Part shown: in pieces, positions 49,301 through 61,080 of the stretch
Layout of the letters: every line of letters starts with the position of its first letter
How positions within the stretch are numbered: the stretch's first letter is position 1
Source: Antedon bifida
Taxonomy: Eukaryota > Echinodermata > Crinoidea > Comatulida > Antedonidae
DNA: 64,000 nt
Direction of reading: 5' to 3'
Assembly: GCA_963402885.1 (NCBI GenBank)
Contig: OY727096.1
Location: 12,257,820-12,321,819, forward strand
Translations under genes and position numbers: made by a program
The notes under the pieces: model-generated
The model's input: the letters and a program-made list of their open reading frames with translations, nothing else
Told to the model about the DNA's origin: nothing
Databases searched by the model: none

Positions 49301-52300
49301 AAAGTGTTCAGAATAGCTTGAAATCGCATTTGGAGACGTTTTAGACCATTTTGTGATTTTCGAAAAAACTTTTCACACAAAAACATCAAAGAGCACAAAA
49401 TAGCTTAATATCGTATTTAAAAACGTTTTAGACCATTTTGAGCATTTCGACAAAAATTTTTCACACAAAACATCAAAGTGTACAGAATAGCTTCAAATCG
49501 CATTTTGAGACGTTTTAGACCATTTTGTGATTTTCGAAAAAACTTGTTAACATAAAAACACCAAAGTGCTTAGAATAGCTTCAAATCGCATTTGGAGACG
49601 TTTTAGACCATTTTGTGATTTTCGAAAAAACTTAGTTACACAAAAACACCAAAGTGCTTAGAATAGCTTCAAATCGCATTTGGAGACGTTTTAGACCATT
49701 TTGTGATTTTCGAAAAAAGTTGTTAACATAAAAACATCAAAGTGTACAGAATAGCTTCATATCGCATTTGGAGACGTTTTAGACCATTTTGTGATTTTCG
49801 AAAAAACTTGTTAACACAAAAACACCAAAGTGTACAGAATAGTTTCAAATCGCATTTGGAGACGTTTTAGACCATTTTGTGATTTTCGAAAAAACTTTTC
49901 ACACAAAAACATCAAAGTGTACAGAATAGCTTCAAATCGCATTTGGAGACGTTTTAGACCATTTTGTGATTTTCGTAAAAACTTGTTAACATAAAAACAT
50001 CAAAGTGTACAGAATAGCTTCAAATCGCATTTGGAGACGTTTTAGACCATTTTGTGATTTTCGAAAAAACTTTTCACACAAAAACATCAAAGAGCACAAA
50101 ATAGCTTAATATCGTATTTAAAAACGTTTTAGACCATTTTGAGCATTTCGACAAAAATTTTTTACACAAAACATCAAAGTGTTCAGAATAGCTTCAAATC
50201 GCATTTGGAGACGTTTTAGACCATTTTGTTATTTTCGAAAAAACTTTGTTACACAAAAACACCAAAGTGCTTAGAATAGCTTCAAATCGCATTTGGAGAC
50301 GTTTTAGACCATTTTGTGATTTTCGAAAAAAGTTGTTAACATAAAAACATCAAAGTGTACAGAATAGCTTCATATCGCATTTGGAGACGTTTTAGACCAT
50401 TTTGTGATTTTCGAAAAAACTTTTCACATAAAAACATCAAAGAGCACAAAATAGCTTAGAATAGCTTCAAATCGCATTTGAAGACGTTTTAGACCATTTT
50501 GTGATTTTCGAAAAAACTTTTCACAAAAAAACATCAAAGAGCACAAAATAGCTTAATATCGTATTTAAAAACGTTTTAGACCATTTTGAGGATTTCGACA
50601 AAAAATTATTCACACCAAAAAATTTTTACACAAAACATCAAAGTGTACAGAATAGCTTAAAATCGTATTTGGAGACGTTTTAGACCATTTTGTGATTTTG
50701 GAAAAAAGTTGTTAACATAAAAACATCAAAGTGTACAGAATAGCTTCAAATCGCATTTGGAGACGTTTTAGACCATTTTGTGATTTTCGAAAAAACTTGT
50801 TAACATAAAAACATCAAAGTGTACAGAATAGCTTCAAACTTTTCACACATCAAAGAGCACAAAATAGCTTAATATCGTATTTAAAAACGTTTTAGACCAT
50901 TTTGAGCATTTCGACAAAAATTTTTAACACAAAAACACCAAAGTGCTTAGAATAGCTCCAAATCGCATTTGGAGACGTTTTAGACCATTTGGTGATTTTC
51001 GAAAAAAATTGTTAACATAAAAACATCAAAGTGTACAGAATAGCTTCAAATCGCATTTGGAGACGTTTTAGACCATTTTGTGATTTTCGAAAAAACTTGT
51101 TAACATAAAAACATCAAAGTGTTCAGAATAGCTTGAAATCGCATTTGGAGACGTTTTAGACCATTTTGTGATTTTCGAAAAAACTTTTCACACAAAAACA
51201 TCAAAGAGCACAAAATAGCTTAATATCGTATTTAAAAACGTTTTAGACCATTTTGAGCATTTCGACAAAAATTTTTCACACAAAACATCAAAGTGTACAG
51301 AATAGCTTCAAATCGCATTTTGAGACGTTTTAGACCATTTTGTGATTTTCGAAAAAACTTGTTAACATAAAAACACCAAAGTGCTTAGAATAGCTTCAAA
51401 TCGCATTTGGAGACGTTTTAGACCATTTTGTGATTTTCGAAAAAACTTATTAACATAAAAACATCAAAGTGTTCAGAATAGCTTCAAATCGCATTTGGAG
51501 ACGTTTTAGACCATTTTGTTATTTTCGAAAAAACTTTGTTACACAAAAACACCAAAGTGCTTAGAATAGCTTCAAATCGCATTTGGAGACGTTTTAGACC
51601 ATTTTGTGATTTTCGAAAAAAGTTGTTAACATAAAAACATCAAAGTGTACAGAATAGCTTCATATCGCATTTGGAGACGTTTTAGACCATTTTGTGATTT
51701 TCGAAAAAACTTTTCACACAAAAACATCAAAGTGTACAGAGTAGCTTCATATCGCATTTGGAGACGTTTTAGACCATTTTGTGATTTTCGAAAAAACTTG
51801 TTAACACAAAAACACCAAAGTGTACAGAATAGTTTCAAATCGCATTTGGAGACGTTTTAGACCATTTTGTGATTTTCGAAAAAACTTTTCACACAAAAAC
51901 ATCAAAGTGTACAGAATAGCTTCAAATCGCATTTGGAGACGTTTTAGACCATTTTGTGATTTTCGAAAAAACTTAGTTACACAAAAACACCAAAGTGCTT
52001 AGAATAGCTTCAAATCGCATTTGGAGACGTTTTAGACCATTTTGTGATTTTCGAAAAAAGTTGTTAACATAAAAACATCAAAGTGTACAGAATAGCTTCA
52101 TATCGCATTTGGAGACGTTTTAGACCATTTTGTGATTTTCGAAAAAACTTGTTAACACAAAAACACCAAAGTGTACAGAATAGTTTCAAATCGCATTTGG
52201 AGACGTTTTAGACCATTTTGTGATTTTCGAAAAAACTTTTCACACAAAAACATCAAAGTGTACAGAATAGCTTCAAATCGCATTTGGAGACGTTTTAGAC

Positions 52301-55300
52301 CATTTTGTGATTTTCGAAAAAACTTGTTAACATAAAAACATCAAAGTGTTCAGAATAGCTTGAAATCGCATTTGGAGACGTTTTAGACCATTTTGTGATT
52401 TTCGAAAAAACTTTTCACACAAAAACATCAAAGAGCACAAAATAGCTTAATATCGTATTTAAAACCGTTTTAGACCATTTTGAGCATTTCGACAAAAATT
52501 TTTCACACAAAACATCAAAGTGTACAGAATAGCTTCAAATCGCATTTGGAGACGTTTTAGACCATTTTGTGATTTTCGAAAAAACTTGTTAACATAAAAA
52601 CACCAAAGTGCTTAGAATAGCTTCAAATCGCATTTGGAGACGTTTTAGACCATTTTGTGATTTTCGAAAAAACTTGTTAACATAAAAACATCAAAGTGTT
52701 CAGAATAGCTTCAAATCGCATTTGGAGACGTTTTAGACCATTTTGTTATTTTCGAAAAAACTTAGTTACACAAAAACACCAAAGTGCTTAGAATAGCTTC
52801 AAATCGCATTTGGAGACGTTTTAGACCATTTTGTGATTTTCGAAAAAAGTTGTTAACATAAAAACATCAAAGTGTACAGAATAGCTTCATATCGCATTTG
52901 GAGACGTTTTAGACCATTTTGTGATTTTCGAAAAAACTTGTTAACACAAAAACACCAAAGTGTACAGAATAGTTTCAAATCGCATTTGGAGACGTTTTAG
53001 ACCATTTTGTGATTTTCGAAAAAAATTTTCACACAAAAACATCAAAGTGTACAGAATAGCTTCAAATCGCATTTGGAGACGTTTTAGACCATTTTGTGAT
53101 TTTCGAAAAAACTTGTTAACATAAAAACATCAAAGTGTACAGAATAGCTTCAAATCGCATTTGGAGACGTTTTAGACCATTTTGTGATTTTCGAAAAAAC
53201 TTTTTAACACAAAAACATCAAAGAGCACAAAATAGCTTAATATCGTATTTAAAAACGTTATAGACCATTTTGAGCATTTCGACAAAAATTTTTTACACAA
53301 AACATCAAAGTGTACAGAATAGCTTCAAATCGCATTTGGAGACGTTTCAGACCATTTTGTGATTTTCGAAAAAACTTGTTAACATAAAAACACCAAAGTG
53401 TTTAGAATAGCTTCAAATCGCATTTGGAGACGTTTTAGACCATTTTGTGATTTTCGAAAAAACTTGTTCACATAAAAACATCAAAGTGTACAGAATAGCT
53501 TCAAATCGCATTTGGAGACGTTTTAGACCATTTTGTGATTTTCGAAAAAACTTTTCACACATCAAACTTTTCACACATCAAAGAGCACAAAATAGCTTAA
53601 TATCGTATTTAAAAACGTTTTAGACCATTTTGAGCATTTCGACAAAAATTTTTCACACAAAACATCAAAGTGTACAGAATAGCTTCAAATCGCATTTGGA
53701 GACGTTTTAGACCATTTTGTGATTTTCGAAAAAACTTTTTAACACAAAAACACCAAAGTGCTTAGAATAGCTCCAAATCGCATTTGGAGACGTTTTAGAC
53801 CATTTGGTGATTTTCGAAAAAAATTGTTCACATAAAAACATCAAAGTGTACAGAATAGCTTCAAATCGCATTTGGAGACGTTTTAGACCATTTTGTGATT
53901 TTCGAAAAAACTTGTTAAAATAAAAACATCAAAGTGTTCAGAATAGCTTGAAATCGCATTTGGAGACGTTTTAGACCATTTTGTGATTTTCGAAAAAACT
54001 TTCCACACAAAAACATCAAAGAGCACAAAATAGCTTAATATCGTATTTAAAAACGTTTTAGACCATTTTGAGCATTTCGACAAAAATTTTTCACACAAAA
54101 CATCAAAGTGTACAGAATAGCTTCAAATCGCATTTTGAGACGTTTTAGACCATTTTGTGATTTTCGAAAAAACTTGTTAACATAAAAACACCAAAGTGCT
54201 TAGAATAGCTTCAAATCGCATTTGGAGACGTTTTAGACCATTTTGTGATTTTCGAAAAAACTTGTTAACATAAAAACATCAAAGTGTTCAGAATAGCTTC
54301 AAATCGCATTTGGAGACGTTTTAGACCATTTTGTTATTTTCGAAAAAACTTAGTTACACAAAAACACCAAAGTGCTTAGAATAGCTTCAAATCGCATTTG
54401 GAGACGTTTTAGACCATTTTGTGATTTTCGAAAAAAGTTGTTAACATAAAAACATCAAAGTGTACAGAATAGCTTCATATCGCATTTGGAGACGTTTTAG
54501 ACCATTTTGTGATTTTCGAAAAAACTTGTTAACACAAAAACACCAAAGTGTACAGAATAGTTTCAAATCGCATTTGGAGACGTTTTAGACCATTTTGTGA
54601 TTTTCGAAAAAAATTTTCACACAAAAACATCAAAGTGTACAGAATAGCTTCAAATCGCATTTGGAGACGTTTTAGACCATTTTGTGATTTTCGAAAAAAC
54701 TTGTTAACATAAAAACATCAAAGTGTACAGAATAGCTTCAAATCGCATTTGGAGACGTTTTAGACCATTTTGTGATTTTCGAAAAAACTTGTTAACATAA
54801 AAACATCAAAGTGTACAGAATAGCTTCAAATCGCATTTGGAGACGTTTTAGACCATTTTGTGATTTTCGAAAAAACTTTTTAACACAAAAACATCAAAGA
54901 GCACAAAATAGCTTAATATCGTATTTAAAAACGTTATAGACCATTTTGAGCATTTCGACAAAAATTTTTTACACAAAACATCAAAGTGTACAGAATAGCT
55001 TCAAATCGCATTTGGAGACGTTTCAGACCATTTTGTGATTTTCGAAAAAACTTGTTAACATAAAAACACCAAAGTGTTTAGAATAGCTTCAAATCGCATT
55101 TGGAGACGTTTTAGACCATTTTGTGATTTTCGAAAAAACTTGTTCACATAAAAACATCAAAGTGTACAGAATAGCTTCAAATCGCATTTGGAGACGTTTT
55201 AGACCATTTTGTGATTTTCGAAAAAACTTTTCACACATCAAACTTTTCACACATCAAAGAGCACAAAATAGCTTAATATCGTATTTAAAAACGTTTTAGA

Positions 55301-55334
55301 CCATTTTGAGCATTTCGACAAAAATTTTTCACAC
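46371..55334 (+). repeat. 8,964-bp segmental tandem duplication, copy 2
   Basis: Directly adjacent copy of 37407-46370. Similarity runs about 80 bp past the nominal end to 55415, the length of the monomer shared by all three boundaries (37.41, 46.37 and 55.34 kb), so the exchange happened within that monomer. Beyond it the sequence continues as the 1,676-bp HOR, as the original array did before duplication. Confidence 0.92.
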
Positions 55335-58300
55335 AAAACATCAAAGTGTACAGAATAGCTTCAAATCGCATTTGGAGACGTTTTAGACCATTTTGTGATT
55401 TTCGAAAAAACTTTTTAACACAAAAACACCAAAGTGCTTAGAATAGCTCCAAATCGCATTTGGAGACGTTTTAGACCATTTGGTGATTTTCGAAAAAAAT
55501 TGTTCACATAAAAACATCAAAGTGTACAGAATAGCTTCAAATCGCATTTGGAGACGTTTTAGACCATTTTGTGATTTTCGAAAAAACTTGTTAAAATAAA
55601 AACATCAAAGTGTTCAGAATAGCTTGAAATCGCATTTGGAGACGTTTTAGACCATTTTGTGATTTTCGAAAAAACTTTCCACACAAAAACATCAAAGAGC
55701 ACAAAATAGCTTAATATCGTATTTAAAAACGTTTTAGACCATTTTGAGCATTTCGACAAAAATTTTTCACACAAAACATCAAAGTGTACAGAATAGCTTC
55801 AAATCGCATTTTGAGACGTTTTAGACCATTTTGTGATTTTCGAAAAAACTTGTTAACATAAAAACACCAAAGTGCTTAGAATAGCTTCAAATCGCATTTG
55901 GAGACGTTTTAGACCATTTTGTGATTTTCGAAAAAACTTGTTAACATAAAAACATCAAAGTGTTCAGAATAGCTTCAAATCGCATTTGGAAACGTTTTAG
56001 ACCATTTTGTTATTTTCGAAAAAACTTAGTTACACAAAAACACCAAAGTGCTTAGAATAGCTTCAAATCGCATTTGGAGACGTTTTAGACCATTTTGTGA
56101 TTTTCGAAAAAAGTTAACATAAAAACATCAAAGTGTACAGAATAGCTTCATATCGCATTTGGAGACGTTTTAGACCATTTTGTGATTTTCGAAAAAACTT
56201 GTTAACACAAAAACACCAAAGTGTACAGAATAGTTTCAAATCGCATTTGGAGACGTTTTAGACCATTTTGTGATTTTCGAAAAAACTTTTCACACAAAAA
56301 CATCAAAGTGTACAGAATAGCTTGAAATCGCATTTGGAGACGTTTTAGACCATTTTGTGATTTTCGAAAAAACTTTTCACAAAAAAACATCAAAGAGCAC
56401 AAAATAGCTTAATATCGTATTTAAAAACGTTTTAGACCATTTTGAGGATTTCGACAAAAAATTATTCACACCAAACATCAAAGTGAACAGAATAGCTTCA
56501 AATCGCATTTGGACATGTTTTAGACCATTTTGTGATTTTCGAAAAAACTTGTTAACATAAAACCATCAAAATGTACAGAATAGCTTCAAATCGCATTTTG
56601 AGACATTTTAGAATATTTTGTGATTTTCGAAAAAACTTGGTTACACAAAAAAACCAAAGTGCTTAGAATAGCTTCAAATCGCATTTGGAGACGTTTTAGA
56701 CCATTTTGAGCATTTCGACAAAAAAATTTTACACAAAACATCAAAGTGTACAGAATAGCTTACAATCGTATTTGGAGACGTTTTAGACCATTTTGTGATA
56801 TTGGAAAAAAGTTGTTAACATAAAAACATCAAAGTGTACAGAATAGCTTCAAATCGCATTTGGAGACGTTATAGACCATTTTGTGATTTTCGAAAAAAGT
56901 TGTTAACATAAAAACATCAAAGTGTACAGAATAGCTTAAAATCGCATTTGGAGACGTTTTAGACCATTTTGTGATTTTCGAAAAAACTTTTCACACAAAA
57001 ACATCAAAGAGCACAAAATAGCTTAATATCGTATTTAAAAACGTTTTAGACCATTTTGAGCATTTCGACAAAAATTTTTTACACAAAACATCAAAGTGTA
57101 CAGAATACCTTCAAATCGCATTTGGAGGCGTTTTAGACCATTTTGTGATTTTCGAAAAAACTTGTTAACATAAAAACATCAAAGTGTACAGAATAGCTTC
57201 AAATCGCATTTGGAGACGTTTTAGACCATTTTGTGATTTTCGAAAAAACTTTTCACACATCAAACTTTTCACACATCAAAGAGCACAAAATAGCTTAATA
57301 TCGTATTTAAAAACGTTTTAGACCATTTTGAGCATTTCGACAAAAATTTTTCACACAAAACATCAAAGTGTACAGAATAGCTTCAAATCGCATTTGGAGA
57401 CGTTTTAGACCATTTTGTGATTTTCGAAAAAACTTTTTAACACAAAAACACCAAAGTGCTTAGAATAGGTCCAAATCGCATTTGGAGACGTTTTAGACCA
57501 TTTGGTGATTTTCGAAAAAAATTGTTAACATAAAAACATCAAAGTGTACAGAATAGCTTCAAATCGCATTTGGAGACGTTTTAGACCATTTTGTGATTTT
57601 CGAAAAAACTTGTTAACATAAAAACATCAAAGTGTTCAGAATAGCTTGAAATCGCATTTGGAGACGTTTTAGACCATTTTGTGATTTTCGAAAAAACTTT
57701 TCACACAAAAACATCAAAGAGCACAAAATAACTTAATATCGTATTTAAAAACGTTTTAGACCATTTTGAGCATTTCGACAAAAAATGTTCACACAAAACA
57801 TCAAAGTGTACAGAATAGCTTCAAATCGCATTTTGAGACGTTTTAGACCATTTTGTGATTTTCGAAAAAAATTGTTAACATAAAAACACCAAAGTGCTTA
57901 GAATAGCTTCAAATCGCATTTGGAGACGTTTTAGACCATTTTGTGATTTTCGAAAAAACTTGTTAACATAAAAACATCAAAGTGTTCAGAATAGCTTCAA
58001 ATCGCATTTGGAGACGTTTTAGACCATTTTGTTATTTTCGAAAAAACTTTGTTACACAAAAACACCAAAGTGCTTAGAATAGCTTCAAATCGCATTTGGA
58101 GACGTTTTAGACCATTTTGTGATTTTCGAAAAAACTTTTCACACAAAAACATCAAAGAGCACAAAATAGCTTAGAATAGCTTCAAATCGCATTTGGAGAC
58201 GTTTTAGACCATTTTGTTATTTTCGAAAAAACTTAGTTACACAAAAACACCAAAGTGCTTAGAATAGCTTCAAATCGCATTTGGAGACGTTTTAGACCAT

Positions 58301-61080
58301 TTTGTGATTTTCGAAAAAAGTTGTTAACACAAAAACATCAAAGTGTACAGAATAGCTTCAAATCGCATTTGGAGACGTTTTAGACCATTTTGTGATTTTC
58401 GAAAAAACTTGTTAACATAAAAACATCAAAGTGTACAGAATAGCTTCAAATCGCATTTGGAGACGTTTTAGACCATTTTGTGATTTTCGAAAAAACTTTT
58501 CACACATCAAACTTTTCACACATCAAAGAGCACAAAATAGCTTAATATCGTATTTAAAAACGTTTTAGACCATTTTGAGCATTTCGACAAAAATTTTTCA
58601 CACAAAACATCAAAGTGTACAGAATAGCTTCAAATCGCATTTGGAGACGTTTTAGACCATTTTGTGATTTTCGAAAAAACTTGTTAAAATAAAAACATCA
58701 AAGTGTTCAGAATAGCTTGAAATCGCATTTGGAGACGTTTTAGACCATTTTGTGATTTTCGAAAAAACTTTTCACACAAAAACATCAAAGAGCACAAAAT
58801 AGCTTAATATCGTATTTAAAAACGTTTTAGACCATTTTGAGCATTTCGACAAAAATTTTTCACACAAAACATCAAAGTGTACAGAATAGCTTCAAATCGC
58901 ATTTGGAGACGTTTTAGACCATTTTGTGATTTTCGAAAAAACTTGTTAACATAAAAACACCAAAGTGCTTAGAATAGCTTCAAATCGCTTTTGGAGACGT
59001 TTTAGACCATTTTGTGATTTTCGAAAAAACTTGTTAACATAAAAACATCAAAGTGTTCAGAATAGCTTCAAATCGCATTTGGAGACGTTTTAGACCATTT
59101 TGTTATTTTCGAAAAAACTTAGTTACACAAAAACACCAAAGTGCTTAGAATAGCTTCAAATCGCATTTGGAGACGTTTTAGACCATTTTGTGATTTTCGA
59201 AAAAAGTTGTTAACATAAAAACATCAAAGTGTACAGAATAGCTTCATATCGCATTTGGAGACGTTTTAGACCATTTTGTGATTTTCGAAAAAACTTGTTA
59301 ACACAAAAACACCAAAGTGTACAGAATAGTTTCAAATCGCATTTGGAGACGTTTTAGACCATTTTGTGATTTTCGAAAAAACTTTTCACACAAAAACATC
59401 AAAGTGTACAGAATAGCTTCAAATCGCATTTGGAGACGTTTTAGACCATTTTGTGATTTTCGAAAAAACTTAACATAAAAACATCAAAGTGTACAGAATA
59501 GCTTCAAATCGCATTTGGAGACGTTTTAGACCATTTTGTGATTTTCGAAAAAACTTTTCACACAAAAACATCAAAGAGCACAAAATAGCTTAGAATAGCT
59601 TCAAATCGCATTTGGAGACGTTTTAGACCATTTTGTTATTTTCGAAAAAACTTAGTTACACAAAAACACCAGTGGTTAGAATAGCTTCAAATCGCATTTG
59701 GAGACGTTTTAGACCATTTTGTGATTTTCGAAAAAAGTTGTTAACATAAAAACATCAAAGTGTACAGAATAGCTTCATATCGCATTTGGAGACGTTTTAG
59801 ACCATTTTGTGATTTTCGAAAAAACTTGTTAACACAAAAACACCAAAGTGTACAGAATAGTTTCAAATCGCATTTGGAGACGTTTTAGACCATTTTGTGA
59901 TTTTCGAAAAAACTTTTCACACAAAAACATCAAAGTGTACAGAATAGCTTCAAATCGCATTTGGAGACGTTTTAGACCATTTTGTGATTTTCGAAAAAAC
60001 TTAACATAAAAACATCAAAGTGTACAGAATAGCTTCAAATCGCATTTGGAGACGTTTTAGACCATTTTGTGATTTTCGAAAAAACTTTTTAACACAAAAA
60101 CATCAAAGAGCACAAAATAGCTTAATATCGTATTTAAAACGTTTTAGACCATTTTGAGCATTTCGACAAAAATTTTTTACACAAAACATCAAAGTGTACA
60201 GAATAGCTTCAAATCGCATTTGGAGACGTTTCAGACCATTTTGTGATTTTCGAAAAAACTTGTTAACATAAAAACACCAAAGTGTTTAGAATAGCTTCAA
60301 ATCGCATTTGGAGACGTTTTAGACCATTTTGTGATTTTCGAAAAAACTTGTTCACATAAAAACATCAAAGTGTACAGAATAGCTTCAAATCGCATTTGGA
60401 GACGTTTTAGACCATTTTGTGATTTTCGAAAAAACTTTTCACACATCAAACTTTTCACACATCAAAGAGCACAAAATAGCTTAATATCGTATTTAAAAAC
60501 GTTTTAGACCATTTTGAGCATTTCGACAAAAAATTTTCACACAAAACATCAAAGTGTACAGAATAGCTTCAAATCGCATTTGGAGACGTTTTAGACCATT
60601 TTGTGATTTTCGAAAAAACTTTTTAACACAAAAACACCAAAGTGCTTAGAATAGCTCCAAATCGCATTTGGAGACGTTTTAGACCATTTGGTGATTTTCG
60701 AAAAAAATTGTTCACATAAAAACATCAAAGTGTACAGAATAGCTTCAAATCGCATTTTGGAGACGTTTTAGACCATTTTGTGATTTTCGAAAAAACTTGT
60801 TAAAATAAAAACATCAAAGTGTTCAGAATAGCTTGAAATCGCATTTGGAGACGTTTTAGACCATTTTGTGATTTTCGAAAAAACTTTTCACACAAAAACA
60901 TCAAAGAGCACAAAATAGCTTAATATCGTATTTAAAAACGTTTTAGACCATTTTGAGCATTTCGACAAAAATTTTTCACACAAAACATCAAAGTGTACAG
61001 AATAGCTTCAAATCGCATTTTGAGACGTTTTAGACCATTTTGTGATTTTCGAAAAAACTTGTTAACATAAAAACACCAAA
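55335..61080 (+). repeat. Satellite with mixed HOR copies
   Basis: Begins as a further 1,676-bp unit, then passes into the ATTATTCACACC / GGACATGTTTTAG / GTTATAGACC series (56.45-56.9 kb), the 16-bp microduplication class (57.26, 58.50 and 60.44 kb) and B-C-D cassettes. Distinctive small losses are AAAAAGTTAACATAAA (about 56.11 kb, three bases shorter) and CGAAAAAACTTAACAT (59.47 and 60.00 kb). No gene. Confidence 0.85.
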
